Source: Paenibacillus wynnii
GTDB lineage: Bacteria; Bacillota; Bacilli; Paenibacillales; Paenibacillaceae
Reading direction: 5' to 3'
DNA length: 64,000 bases
NCBI RefSeq assembly: GCF_000757885.1
Contig: NZ_JQCR01000003.1
Coordinates: 2,170,001 to 2,234,000 of the forward strand
Shown: positions 24,550 through 34,581 of the stretch, in pieces
How positions within the stretch are numbered: the first letter of the stretch is position 1
Layout: each line of letters opens with the position of its first letter
Notes under the pieces: generated by a model
Databases searched by the model: none
The model's input: the letters and a program-made list of their open reading frames with translations, nothing else
Told to the model about the DNA's origin: nothing
Translations under genes and position numbers: made by a program

Positions 24550-25971
24550 TTAAAGGTTATGCACCGCCTCTTTAAAAATACGCCCGCGCTCCTCATAGGA
24601 TGTAAACATGTCCCAACTTGCACAGGCAGGAGACAGGAGAACTACATCTCCTTCATCCGCTAAAGCGGAAGCCTCCTGAACGGCAGCTTGCAGCACGGCG
24701 GCGGCACTATCTCCATTATCGACGGTTACAATGTGCTTTAATCCTGCCATTTCGGCTACAAGTGCCAGCTTGTCCTTTGTTTCTCCCAGAGCCACCAGAG
24801 CTTTGACTCTGCCGCTTAGGACAGGCAGCAGCTCCATGTAGTCAGAACCGCGGTCCAAGCCCCCTGCAATCAATACAACGGGCTGTCGGAATGAGGTTAA
24901 AGCCATAGTAGTTGCTTTAGAATTCGTCGCCTTAGAATTGTTGTAATAAGTGGCACCGTCTTTAATCATTACATACTCCAGCCGGTGTTCGACGCCGCGA
25001 AAGGAGGATAATACATCAGCAAGCTTATTAGGATCAGCCCCTGCTGCAATAGCGATAGCGCTGGCAGCAAGTGCATTTTCAATATTGAACCGTCCTGGGA
25101 GCCCGATAGAATCTACATCCGCAATTGCGATCTTCTGTCCATCAACATCCCGGTAGATAATCGTACGCTTCAGGTCATCCTCAAGATCCGGTATAAAAAC
25201 TGGACTGACATAGACACCTTCGACCAGCTCTTCAGTCATTGAGAAGGGAAGAAGGCCCCCTTTTAAATAAGGAACAAGCTCACGGCAAAAAGGATCATCC
25301 CAATTCAGCACGGCTGTATCGCTCTCTAGTTGATTCGCGAACAGCTTTACCTTTGATTCGATATAATCCTCCATATTGCCATGATAGTCCAAATGCGTCT
25401 CGGCAATATTCAACAAGCAGCCGACCTTAGGCCGGAAAGTCTTCGTCCCCTTCAGTTGGAAGCTGCTTAGCTCGACTACCATCCAGTTGGCTTCGGTAGC
25501 CTCCTGTGCGGCCTGACAAAGCGGTGTACCGATATTCCCGGCTACGATGGGATTCATTCCGGCAGCTTCAAGCATTTGACCTACCCAGGTTGTCGTAGTC
25601 GTCTTCCCGTTCGAACCGGTAATGCCGATCATCGGGGCTGCGCAGAGACGGTAAGCTACCTCTACCTCCGTGACTATTTCAATACCTAGCTGGATGGCAT
25701 GTTGAACAGGGGGTGCGGAATAAGGGATACCGGGGTTTTTAACAATAAGAGCTACTCCCCCATGAATCAAGCCCTCCGGATGCCCGCCGCATATAACAGA
25801 AATTCCCAAAGCCTCCAATTCGGATGCTTCGGGACTTTGGTCTCTTTCCTTTTTATCATTGACTGTTACTATTGCACCACGCTCATGCAGCACCTTCGCA
25901 ACCTGTACACCGCTCTTGGCAAGTCCAAGAACGACGACCTCCTGGCCGCGATACATATCTGGATGTTTCAT
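24550..25971 (-). CDS. murD: UDP-MurNAc-L-alanine--D-glutamate ligase MurD
   Basis: The protein has 473 residues. The N-terminal Rossmann domain begins VVVLGLAKSGVQVAKVL. The ATP site reads GITGSNGKTTTTTWVG, followed by the Mur ligase central block (NIAETHLDYHGNMEDY) and C-terminal domain (LIAGGLDRGSDYMEL, LLSPACASWDMF). It adds D-Glu to UDP-MurNAc-L-Ala in the cytoplasm. It lies 4 bases downstream of mraY in the dcw operon. Confidence 0.97.
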   Translation of the reverse strand: MKHPDMYRGQEVVVLGLAKSGVQVAKVLHERGAIVTVNDKKERDQSPEASELEALGISVICGGHPEGLIHGGVALIVKNPGIPYSAPPVQHAIQLGIEIVTEVEVAYRLCAAPMIGITGSNGKTTTTTWVGQMLEAAGMNPIVAGNIGTPLCQAAQEATEANWMVVELSSFQLKGTKTFRPKVGCLLNIAETHLDYHGNMEDYIESKVKLFANQLESDTAVLNWDDPFCRELVPYLKGGLLPFSMTEELVEGVYVSPVFIPDLEDDLKRTIIYRDVDGQKIAIADVDSIGLPGRFNIENALAASAIAIAAGADPNKLADVLSSFRGVEHRLEYVMIKDGATYYNNSKATNSKATTMALTSFRQPVVLIAGGLDRGSDYMELLPVLSGRVKALVALGETKDKLALVAEMAGLKHIVTVDNGDSAAAVLQAAVQEASALADEGDVVLLSPACASWDMFTSYEERGRIFKEAVHNL

Positions 25972-25975
25972 TTCA

Positions 25976-26941
25976 CTACAACCCCTTGCTAATATATAGT
26001 CCTAAACCGGCCAGCACTAGGCTAACGGCCCAGAAAGAAATAACGACCCGCCATTCGGACCAACCGCTAAGCTCGAAGTGGTGGTGAATCGGGCTCATTT
26101 TAAATATCCGCTTGCCACGGGTCTTAAAGGATACCACCTGCAAAACAACGGACAGCATTTCAACCACAAAGACACCGCCTATGACCAGAAAAAGAAGCTC
26201 GCTCTTTGTCACAATAGCAATAGCACCTATGGCGCCGCCAATACCGAACGAGCCGGTATCACCCATAAACACCTTGGCAGGATAAGCGTTAAATACGAGA
26301 AAACCTAGAACGGCTCCGATCATAGCAGCCGCGCATACTCCCGCTGCTATCGAAGTCGCCTGCATTGCTACTACCGCAAAGGCAGCCAAGGCAATAGCAC
26401 TCACGCCTGACAATAACCCGTCTAGCCCATCAGTAAAATTGACTGCATTCGTAATGGCCATCAACATAATTACGATGAATGGATAGTAGAACCATCCTGA
26501 CCAATCAAAGCTGAATGACGTACCCGGAATATTGATCGCTGTATTATGCCCTGCAGAAATCAGGAGTGCGCATAGTATAGCTCCTACTAATAACTGACCA
26601 AATAACTTCTGGCGAGGCGTAAGGCCCAGCGAGCGTTTGAACACTATTTTGATATAATCATCCAAAAATCCAATTAAACCGTAACCCAGTGTAGCTACCA
26701 GCAGAACATAAAAGTCCGTATTTACGACAGAAAATTTCAAAAACGACAATGTGAAAGCCACGATAATCACGATGCCGCCCATCGTTGGCGTACCGGCCTT
26801 CTTCAAATGGGTTTGGGGTCCATCATCGCGTACCTGCTGTCCGAACTTCATTCTGCGGAGCAAAGGAATGAATAGCGGAGCGGCAATGACCGCAAGGATA
26901 AAGGACACAGCGATAGTTAACAGCAAAAGTTGATAATCCAT
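25976..26941 (-). CDS. mraY: Phospho-MurNAc-pentapeptide transferase MraY (lipid I synthase)
   Basis: The protein has 321 residues and about 10 transmembrane helices. Mg and catalytic motifs are KKAGTPTMGG, NFTDGLDGL, NAYPAKVFMGDTGSFG, and the HHHFELSGW loop near the end. It moves the phospho-MurNAc-pentapeptide onto undecaprenyl phosphate. The ATG is preceded by GGAGGGGGTG. It sits between murF and murD. Confidence 0.97.
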   Translation of the reverse strand: MDYQLLLLTIAVSFILAVIAAPLFIPLLRRMKFGQQVRDDGPQTHLKKAGTPTMGGIVIIVAFTLSFLKFSVVNTDFYVLLVATLGYGLIGFLDDYIKIVFKRSLGLTPRQKLFGQLLVGAILCALLISAGHNTAINIPGTSFSFDWSGWFYYPFIVIMLMAITNAVNFTDGLDGLLSGVSAIALAAFAVVAMQATSIAAGVCAAAMIGAVLGFLVFNAYPAKVFMGDTGSFGIGGAIGAIAIVTKSELLFLVIGGVFVVEMLSVVLQVVSFKTRGKRIFKMSPIHHHFELSGWSEWRVVISFWAVSLVLAGLGLYISKGL

Positions 26942-26971
26942 GGGTTCACCCCCTCCAATACATTTGTTGTA

Positions 26972-28366
26972 TTAATCATGAGCAATCAGGCTCTGGAGGA
27001 CTTCCTCCATACGCATGCCTCTGGATGCCTTGAACAGCAAGATATCCTTTGGATTGCTTTTGGTTATAAGAAGATTAGTAAGTTCTGTTTTATCGGTAAA
27101 AGAAAAGACTCGCTCACTGCCAAAATTCTTCTCAGCAGCCTGCGCTAAGTGCTCGGACAAACGTCCATAAGTAAAGATAAGATCTGTTTTGTCAGGATCG
27201 AGATAGGAACCGATCTCCTCGTGAAACTTCGTTTCATCAGGACCTAATTCGAGCATGTCCCCGAGCACTGCAATTTTCATGCCGCTGCCTTTCATAGTCT
27301 GCAGCACATCTATAGCCGCTTTCATTGATGTAGGACTGGCGTTATAAGCATCGTTCAATAAGGTGAACCCAGATGGAGTTGTTATCACTTCAATCCGCAT
27401 TCCTGTTAGCTTAAGGTTACGAAGACCTGCTTCAATATTCTCTTCGTTAACTCCAAAATGACGAGCAACAGCCAATGCGGCAAGGCTGTTAATAACGTTA
27501 TGTCTACCCGGCAGAGGCAAGGTGAACGCATGGTCACCATGACAATGTGAAGTAAATGTCATGCCGCCGACATGGGTCATAATCCCCGTTGGATAATCAT
27601 CATTATCCGCGTTAAGGCCGAAACGGAAGGTCTTCATCTCCTTGGGGGCTGACAGGCTTCCTTCAGCCAAAACCTCAGCAAGCAGCGGCTCATCGCCATT
27701 ATAGACCAACAGTCCGCCTGCCTTAAGTCCCCCGGTGATTTCCAGCTTCGCACGGGCGATCTCCTTACGGGAACCCAACTGCAGTAAATGCGACTCTCCA
27801 ACGTTGGTAATGACAGCAATATCCGGATTCCCCAACGCTGTTAGTAGAGCAATTTCGCCACGGGAGCTCATCCCCATCTCAAGAACGGCGATTTCAGTAT
27901 CCTCATTCATCGACAAGAGGGTCAGAGGCAATCCGATATGATTATTGAAATTCCCTTGTGTCTTGTGAACCTTGAACTGAGTCTCCAGCAGTGAGGTAAC
28001 GATATCCTTCGTCGTGGTCTTGCCGTTACTTCCTGTAATGGCGACCACTTGAGGCCCAATTTGATTCAAATAAGCTGAAGATAGTAATTGCAACGCTCGA
28101 AGAGTATCTTCTACCGCGATCACTGCCCCCTCAGGAGCAGGTCCCTTATCACGCTGCCATAACAGACCTGCCGCTCCTGCCGCAAGTGCAGCAGCTCCGA
28201 ATTGATGACCCTCGAAGTTTTCCCCTGAAAGGGGAATAAAGAGGCAGTCCGGTGTGATTTTGCGGGAGTCGGTAACAACCCCCTTTATCTTTATATCTGT
28301 GGCTTCAGGAGTAAGCAGTTCTCCCTCGCACATTATTGCGATAGTATTCAGCGTTCTTATAATCAA
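26972..28366 (-). CDS. murF: UDP-MurNAc-tripeptide--D-Ala-D-Ala ligase MurF
   Basis: The protein has 464 residues. The ATP site is AITGSNGKTTTKDIV, with Mur ligase blocks GNFNNHIGLPLTLL and NDAYNASPTSMKAAI. It completes the pentapeptide by adding D-Ala-D-Ala. It begins with TTG at 28366, overlapping the murE stop by 4 bases (TTGA), with AAGGGG upstream. B. subtilis keeps murF outside the dcw cluster, while here it lies between murE and mraY as in many other bacteria. Confidence 0.96.
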   Translation of the reverse strand: MIIRTLNTIAIMCEGELLTPEATDIKIKGVVTDSRKITPDCLFIPLSGENFEGHQFGAAALAAGAAGLLWQRDKGPAPEGAVIAVEDTLRALQLLSSAYLNQIGPQVVAITGSNGKTTTKDIVTSLLETQFKVHKTQGNFNNHIGLPLTLLSMNEDTEIAVLEMGMSSRGEIALLTALGNPDIAVITNVGESHLLQLGSRKEIARAKLEITGGLKAGGLLVYNGDEPLLAEVLAEGSLSAPKEMKTFRFGLNADNDDYPTGIMTHVGGMTFTSHCHGDHAFTLPLPGRHNVINSLAALAVARHFGVNEENIEAGLRNLKLTGMRIEVITTPSGFTLLNDAYNASPTSMKAAIDVLQTMKGSGMKIAVLGDMLELGPDETKFHEEIGSYLDPDKTDLIFTYGRLSEHLAQAAEKNFGSERVFSFTDKTELTNLLITKSNPKDILLFKASRGMRMEEVLQSLIAHD

Positions 28367-29850
28367 TAGTTTCGACCCCTTATAACTTCTTTGGCGACGA
28401 CACGGTCATCGAAATCATGAACGACCCCGCCAATTAATTGGTAGGTCTCATGACCTTTCCCCGCAATCAATACTACATCGCCGGGGCTTGCCATTTCAAT
28501 AGCTTTTCTAATCGCTTCACGGCGGTCGGCAATCAATTCATATCTGTCCGAAGATACACCGTCCTCTTTTAGACCTGCTTCAATATCTTTTAAAATCAAG
28601 TCTGGGTCCTCTGTTCGCGGATTATCGGAAGTCACAAACACATGATTGCTGTATTTAGCAGCTATTTTGCCCATAAGAGGCCGTTTAGTACGATCTCTAT
28701 CACCACCGCAGCCAAATACGGTCAATACTTTTCCCGAAGCAAACTCTTGTACCGTACGCAATACATTCTCCAAACCATCCGGAGTATGGGCATAATCCAC
28801 AATTACCGCGAAATCTTGGCCGGCATCCACAGACTCTACTCGCCCGTTCACTCCTTCTACAGCCTCAAGGCTGGTTTTGATGTCTGTCAAAGGAATATCC
28901 TCAAGAAGTGCTGCCGTGATAGCTGCTAAAGCATTATAGACATTAAATTTCCCAACCATGCGTAAAGAAATGTCAGTCTCACCTTTAAACGTATCTACAT
29001 GGAAAAAGGTTCCTTTTGCTGTAATCGATATTTGGGAAGCTCGTACGTTAGCCTCACTATCAATGCCGTATGTAATTACCTCTGCAGCAGTCTGAGCGGC
29101 AAAAAAGGAACTCGCAGCATCGTCTGCGTTCAGTACAGCATATTTACGTTCTTCCTTCCACGGAGAGATAACATTTCCAAGCCTAGAAAAGAATAACCCT
29201 TTAACAGAGCGATACTCCTCCATTGTATGATGATAATCCAAATGATCCTGAGTCAAATTAGTGAATACAGCTGTACGAAAATCGGTACCCTTTACCCGAC
29301 CTTGCTCCAGTGCATGAGATGAAACTTCCATAATGCAGCACTGAACACCTTTGGATGCCATATCCTGAAGGGAACGTTGCAATTCCAAGGATTCAGGAGT
29401 CGTACCGGACATTGGATAGCTCTGACCGTCATATCGCATTTGAATCGTTCCGATCAATCCTGTTTTCATGTTCTGATCCTGCATGATCCGCTCAATCAGA
29501 TACGTGGTTGTTGTCTTGCCGTTTGTACCTGTAACACCAATCATTCTCATTCTGCTGCTTGGTGATCCAAAAAATGCATTCGACATTACGGACATCGCAA
29601 ACCGGCTGTCATCTACAATAATTTGCGGCAAGGCAATATCGAGCTTTCGCTCACAGACAATGGCAACGGCACCCTTTGCCGCGGCCTGTGGTGCATATTC
29701 GTGTCCGTCAACGGTGTGACCAGGCAGACAAATGAAGAGATCCCCAGACTTTATAAGCCGTGAATCCGTCTGGATATCCGAAATCTCAATATCGCCATCT
29801 CCATAAAGACGTGAAGCTGCAAGACAAGAAGACAATTCGTTTACTTTCAT
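28363..29850 (-). CDS. murE: UDP-MurNAc-tripeptide synthetase MurE, meso-diaminopimelate type
   Basis: The protein has 495 residues. The ATP site is GVTGTNGKTTTTYLIE. The C-terminal substrate motif SDNPRTEDPD carries the DNPR signature of enzymes that add meso-diaminopimelate rather than lysine. This agrees with the DapL-like aminotransferase in the same window. It is cytoplasmic and co-translated with murF. Confidence 0.97.
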   Translation of the reverse strand: MKVNELSSCLAASRLYGDGDIEISDIQTDSRLIKSGDLFICLPGHTVDGHEYAPQAAAKGAVAIVCERKLDIALPQIIVDDSRFAMSVMSNAFFGSPSSRMRMIGVTGTNGKTTTTYLIERIMQDQNMKTGLIGTIQMRYDGQSYPMSGTTPESLELQRSLQDMASKGVQCCIMEVSSHALEQGRVKGTDFRTAVFTNLTQDHLDYHHTMEEYRSVKGLFFSRLGNVISPWKEERKYAVLNADDAASSFFAAQTAAEVITYGIDSEANVRASQISITAKGTFFHVDTFKGETDISLRMVGKFNVYNALAAITAALLEDIPLTDIKTSLEAVEGVNGRVESVDAGQDFAVIVDYAHTPDGLENVLRTVQEFASGKVLTVFGCGGDRDRTKRPLMGKIAAKYSNHVFVTSDNPRTEDPDLILKDIEAGLKEDGVSSDRYELIADRREAIRKAIEMASPGDVVLIAGKGHETYQLIGGVVHDFDDRVVAKEVIRGRNY

Positions 29851-29897
29851 TTCAATCCCTCACTCTACATTTTCGGTTAGGTAATCCTATATTTAAA

Positions 29898-31823
29898 TTA
29901 TTCACTGGGTGAGCCCATATAGATTCGTATAGTAGATCCTTGTTCAACTCTCGTTCCTGCCTTAGGAGCCTGATTGATGACCACGCTGCCGGAGCCGGAA
30001 CGCGCCAGTGAAAAGTTCATATTCAAATCTTCGTATATATCCTGCACCGATGCTCCGGTAAGATCAGGAACGGTAACGATCGGCACTTCGCCCAGTTTGT
30101 ACGTCTTGGGAAGCTGATCACTGCGCTCCGGCACCTTCATATAATGCAGGGAGTCTTCCAGGATATTCTGAACAATTGGTGCTGCCACGACTCCGCCAAA
30201 TTGAATTCCTTTTGGATTATCAACCGCAGTGTATACAACAATCTGCGGATCATCCGCAGGAGCGAAGCCGATAAAAGAAACGATATGTTCAGTAGTAGAG
30301 TAGTGACCGTTAATCACCTTCTGTGCGGTCCCTGTCTTGCCCCCTACGCGATAGCCATCTATAAAGGCCGGTCTGCCGGTGCCCTTGGCAACAACACTCT
30401 CGAGCGCTTCTCTGACCTTCTTAGAAGTCTCCGCTGAAATAACCTGCTTGACTAGCTCCGGGCTCACAACAGATACCGTTTTCCCGGTCTCCGGATTGAT
30501 CCAGGCCTTAGCTACGTGGGGTTTATACAGGTTACCTCCATTGATTGCAGCGGAAACCGCTGCTATCTGCTGAATCGGTGTGACTGAAACGCCCTGGCCG
30601 AAGGCTGTGGTGGCAAGCTCTACCGGACCAACCTGAGCCGGTTTGAACAAGATCCCATTGGATTCACCATTCAGGTCTATGCCCGTCTTGGTTCCAAAAC
30701 CAAAATTACGAATATATTTGAAGAGTGTTTCTTTACCCAGACGTTGTCCTAAGGCTACAAAGCCGGGATTACATGAATTCTCAACCACCTGCATGAAGGT
30801 TTCACTTCCATGCCCCCCCTTTTTCCAGCAGCGCAACCTCGCACCGCCGACCTCGATAAAACCGGGATCAAAGAAAAGGTCATTCTGCAGATCCACTTTC
30901 CCCTCCTGCAACGCAGCAGCCAAAGTGATAATTTTGAATGTTGAACCCGGTTCATAAGTCATCCAGATCGGTAAATTGCGATTATAAGTTTCTGTATTAT
31001 ATTCTTTATAATTTCCCGGCTCATACCCGGGTCGGCTGGCCATGGCTAGAATCTCGCCATTTTTGGGGTTCATAGCGATTGCCCAGCTTCCCTGGGCCTG
31101 ATATTTGACCATGGCTTGATCAAGCTCACGTTCCATTATGGACTGAATCTGCTTATCAATGGTCAATTGCAGGCTTAACCCGTCCAGCGGTGCAGAATAC
31201 TTCTCGGAGGAGCCAGGCATTAATCGACCTCCGGCATCAGACAAATAGGAAATATTCCCTTCTATTCCCTGAAGCAGTTTGTCATATACCCGTTCAACCC
31301 CTGTAATCCCTTGATTATCGATTCCTGTGAATCCAAGGATATGCGCTGCAAGATCACCGTAAGGGTAGTAACGCTTATTGTCCTCAGCGACAACGATGCC
31401 CGGCAGCTGCAAATCACGAATTTTGCCGGCAAGCTCCATCGTAATTTTGCGTCCGCCGGGCTGCAGCTTTACCGTCGATTCCCGTTTGGACAGCAAGGCT
31501 GTAAGCTTATCCTCTGTCATTCCTAGCAAAGGAGCTAATTGCTGTGCTGTTTTTTGCTTTTCCTTCACCTGTACCGGAATGGCTATGACCGTAGGCGAGC
31601 TGATGTTGTAGGAGAGAGCGATCCCCTCCCGATCTAAGATCTCACCCCGTTTAGCGGTGAACGGTATATTACGACGCCAGGAATCCTCTGCCTTGGCAGA
31701 GAGCTCGTTACCTTCAGACAGTTGAACATATGCAAGACGTACAACCAGTGCTGCGAACAATACTGCAAGGCTAAGCAGAGTATAAAGCATCCGCCGCCTA
31801 GTCACGACCTTCGAAACCTTCAT
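29898..31823 (-). CDS. spoVD: SpoVD, class B penicillin-binding protein of the spore cortex
   Basis: The protein has 641 residues with one N-terminal membrane helix (about 10-30) and a PBP dimerisation domain. The transpeptidase domain has STFK (serine near 293), the SCN triad in NSCNPGF, and KTGT near 493. A single C-terminal PASTA domain (VTVPDLTGASVQDIYEDL) ends the protein; one PASTA is typical of SpoVD, against two in PBP2B. It cross-links peptidoglycan in spore cortex with SpoVE. Weak SigE-like words (GAATAGT, CATGTCTA) lie in the 83-bp gap upstream. Confidence 0.93.
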   Translation of the reverse strand: MKVSKVVTRRRMLYTLLSLAVLFAALVVRLAYVQLSEGNELSAKAEDSWRRNIPFTAKRGEILDREGIALSYNISSPTVIAIPVQVKEKQKTAQQLAPLLGMTEDKLTALLSKRESTVKLQPGGRKITMELAGKIRDLQLPGIVVAEDNKRYYPYGDLAAHILGFTGIDNQGITGVERVYDKLLQGIEGNISYLSDAGGRLMPGSSEKYSAPLDGLSLQLTIDKQIQSIMERELDQAMVKYQAQGSWAIAMNPKNGEILAMASRPGYEPGNYKEYNTETYNRNLPIWMTYEPGSTFKIITLAAALQEGKVDLQNDLFFDPGFIEVGGARLRCWKKGGHGSETFMQVVENSCNPGFVALGQRLGKETLFKYIRNFGFGTKTGIDLNGESNGILFKPAQVGPVELATTAFGQGVSVTPIQQIAAVSAAINGGNLYKPHVAKAWINPETGKTVSVVSPELVKQVISAETSKKVREALESVVAKGTGRPAFIDGYRVGGKTGTAQKVINGHYSTTEHIVSFIGFAPADDPQIVVYTAVDNPKGIQFGGVVAAPIVQNILEDSLHYMKVPERSDQLPKTYKLGEVPIVTVPDLTGASVQDIYEDLNMNFSLARSGSGSVVINQAPKAGTRVEQGSTIRIYMGSPSE

Positions 31824-31906
31824 TCCGTCATCCCCCCCGCTTTCACCACAATAGACATGATCTCTTACCTCATGACTATTCGGGACAAACAGGGGTTAGA
31901 ACAAGC

Positions 31907-34126
31907 CTAGGTACCTCCCTCGGCCTCCGGATCATCGGTAACCGAATCGGCAACCGGTATATCCTCACCGTACTCATTCAGCGGTTTCATCTTCAACGAT
32001 ACTCGGGTTTTGCCATCCTTAGTCACTACATTCTGCTCGGATACATATCCCTCGCCCTCTACTCCAATACCAACCTTTAAGAGCGTTAATACTTCCAGAG
32101 CATCACGTAAGGATTCTCCGCGTAAATCCGGAACGGATTTCCCATCGGCCAGCTGGCTCAGGAGATAAATGCGCTGACCCGAGATCAGCATGGTTCCTGC
32201 TTTTGGATACTGGCTAACCACAGAAGCACCGTTACCGACAACCTCAAAGTCAAAACCTTGATCCAACAATAGCTCTCTGGCTTCCTTCGTCGTTTTGCCC
32301 GTCAGTTCAGGTGTGCTGCGTAACGCCGGTGCTGTCGTTTTTGTAACAGGTTTACTAGCTTTGTCTGGTTGTACGGCCAATTTGGGAACACCCATGTATT
32401 GCAAGGATTGAGATACGATTTCTTTAAAAACCGGAGCTGCAGCCGTACCCCCACCCACTTCTTCCTGCGGCTCATCGATAATAACAATAACAGCTATCTT
32501 TGGATTATCCACAGGAGCGTATCCGATAAAAGAGACCAGCACCTTGGAGTTCACATAACCTTTGCCTTCGACCTTGATTGCTGTTCCTGTTTTACCCGCT
32601 ACACGATACCCCTCAATATAAGCGTGACGTCCGGTTCCTATAACCTGGTCCGCTACAACCTGCTCCAGATATTCACCCGTTTTCTTGGCGGTCTCTTCAG
32701 AGATAACCTGTCTAACAACCTCTGGTTTCGTTACCGTCTTATCACCTGTATTCGGATTCGTGACTTCTTTGAGAACATGCGGGGTCATGAGCTTGCCGCC
32801 ATTAGCGATTGTTGCAACAGCGACCAGTTGTTGAAGTGGAGTTACCGTCACCTTGCCGTGCCCATAGGCCAGCGTTGCGTACTCCGACTCGTATTTCGGG
32901 GTAATAAACCCTTTGCTTTCGCCGGGCATATCAATACCCGTCTTCTGCCCAAACCCGAAATCAGTGATATATTGAACCAACTTTTCCTTGCCCAGCATCT
33001 CGTATCCCAGCTTAACAAAAGCCACGTTACTTGAGCGCTTAACCCCTTCTAGAAAGCTAATCTCACCCCATCCGGCACGTTTAATATCATGCAGCGGAGC
33101 TCTAACCCCTTTAATCTTGATGGAGCCCGATTTAAACGTGGCATCCGGATTGAATAGCTTTTCCTCTACCGCACCTGATAGAGTCACTATTTTAAAAGTA
33201 GAGCCTGGTTCATAGGTTGACTTGATAGCATGATTGTAGAATCCGGCTTGGTCCTCATCCCAGTATTTATTAGGATTAAAGGTGGGCATGTTGGCCATTC
33301 CGAGAATTTCCATCGTATTCGGATCTGCTGCAATAACCGTCATACTGGTGGGTTTATACTGTGCAACAGCCTTTTTCATAGCCTCTTCAATATAGTATTG
33401 AATCGTACTATCAATTGTCAGCTTCAGATTATCTCCGTTAACAACAGGTTTATAGGTTTCTTCAGCATTAGGCAACTTGTACCCTTTACCGTCAGACTGA
33501 TAATTGAGAAGACCATTAGTTCCTTTTAGCCGTTCATCATAAAAAGCCTCGAGACCCGCCATTGCATTGCCATCCCTGTCGGTCCACCCCAGAATATGCG
33601 CAGCAAGAGTATCTTTGGGATAATAACGCTTCTGCTCTCTAACAAGTCCGATTCCCGTTTCCTGGATATCATGTTTATCTTCAAGCTCATCTCTAAAAGC
33701 CAGAACCTTGTCAGCAAGATCCTGATCAATCTTCCAGCCTTCATTCCGAATCTCGCGATTCTTGAGGTATTTTCCTTTGTCGTCTTTCGCCTCTACTAAT
33801 TTCTGCAGCTCACCTACCGGCTTGCCTAAGAGTTCATGAAGTTTAGCCACGACCTCGTCCACAAGTCCATTCTGATGAATCAATTCCGGTGAGACTACAA
33901 CGGTATATGCTGGAACGTCACTGGCTAATATACTGCCGTTTCGATCTGAGATTACTCCGCGTACCGCTTTGATGGTGGAAGTATGCGCCCTTTGCGTAGC
34001 GGCCTCTTTCTGCCAATAGTCACCCTCTAGGATCTGGATGTAAAATACTCTCCCTAGCAAAACAAGAAAAAAAAGGGTAATACAACCCCCTATAAAAAGC
34101 GTGCGAAGTTTTATTCTCTTTACCAT
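31907..34126 (-). CDS. pbpB: PBP2B/FtsI, class B penicillin-binding protein of the divisome
   Basis: The protein has 739 residues with one N-terminal membrane helix (TLFIGGCITLFFLVLLGRVF), a dimerisation domain, then the transpeptidase with STFK near 309, SSN in KRSSNVAFV, and KTGT near 510. Two PASTA domains form the C-terminus (LTGKTTKEARELL; VPDLRGESLRDALEVL). It is essential for septal cross-linking in Bacillus. Its position directly after ftsL matches the Bacillus dcw order. Confidence 0.95.
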   Translation of the reverse strand: MVKRIKLRTLFIGGCITLFFLVLLGRVFYIQILEGDYWQKEAATQRAHTSTIKAVRGVISDRNGSILASDVPAYTVVVSPELIHQNGLVDEVVAKLHELLGKPVGELQKLVEAKDDKGKYLKNREIRNEGWKIDQDLADKVLAFRDELEDKHDIQETGIGLVREQKRYYPKDTLAAHILGWTDRDGNAMAGLEAFYDERLKGTNGLLNYQSDGKGYKLPNAEETYKPVVNGDNLKLTIDSTIQYYIEEAMKKAVAQYKPTSMTVIAADPNTMEILGMANMPTFNPNKYWDEDQAGFYNHAIKSTYEPGSTFKIVTLSGAVEEKLFNPDATFKSGSIKIKGVRAPLHDIKRAGWGEISFLEGVKRSSNVAFVKLGYEMLGKEKLVQYITDFGFGQKTGIDMPGESKGFITPKYESEYATLAYGHGKVTVTPLQQLVAVATIANGGKLMTPHVLKEVTNPNTGDKTVTKPEVVRQVISEETAKKTGEYLEQVVADQVIGTGRHAYIEGYRVAGKTGTAIKVEGKGYVNSKVLVSFIGYAPVDNPKIAVIVIIDEPQEEVGGGTAAAPVFKEIVSQSLQYMGVPKLAVQPDKASKPVTKTTAPALRSTPELTGKTTKEARELLLDQGFDFEVVGNGASVVSQYPKAGTMLISGQRIYLLSQLADGKSVPDLRGESLRDALEVLTLLKVGIGVEGEGYVSEQNVVTKDGKTRVSLKMKPLNEYGEDIPVADSVTDDPEAEGGT

Positions 34127-34168
34127 AGCAACCTCACAACCTCTACTTTTTTCAAAAAAAAGTCATTA

Positions 34169-34558
34169 TTAATTATTGTCGCTGCCCGTAGAAAGTTCCG
34201 CTTTAGGCACATAGATATCTTCACTCGGCTCACCGAAGCCCCAGCTTTTCGCTTTTCCAGCTACCATTTGTTCAAGCTTCTGCTTCTCCATCTGATAAAC
34301 GGCAATCTTCTTATTTGATTTGGATATGACTTCATCTAATTGCTGCGCCTGCTTGTTCAAATCGTAAATGTGGAGATATCTCCACACCAGCGTTCCCGCC
34401 ACTAGAACAAATAGAGTGAGAGTCAGCATATACAGCAGCTTCTCTCGCAGTGGAAGTACCATGCGTCTGGTAACCACTTTCGTCTTCTGGCGGTAAAGTG
34501 AGTCTACCTGTTCTTTTCTCTTGGGTTGAACTGCCAAATTTCCGCGGGTATAAGCCAT
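34169..34558 (-). CDS. ftsL: FtsL, bitopic division protein
   Basis: The protein has 129 residues: a basic cytoplasmic part, one transmembrane helix (LLYMLTLTLFVLVAGTLVW), then an extracellular leucine-zipper coiled coil (about 70-105). It pairs with FtsQ and DivIC to control septal synthesis. Sequence conservation of FtsL is low, so the call rests on layout and position between rsmH and pbpB. A good AAAGGAG site precedes the ATG. Confidence 0.9.
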   Translation of the reverse strand: MAYTRGNLAVQPKRKEQVDSLYRQKTKVVTRRMVLPLREKLLYMLTLTLFVLVAGTLVWRYLHIYDLNKQAQQLDEVISKSNKKIAVYQMEKQKLEQMVAGKAKSWGFGEPSEDIYVPKAELSTGSDNN

Positions 34559-34581
34559 TTCCGACTCTCCTTTATTGTCAT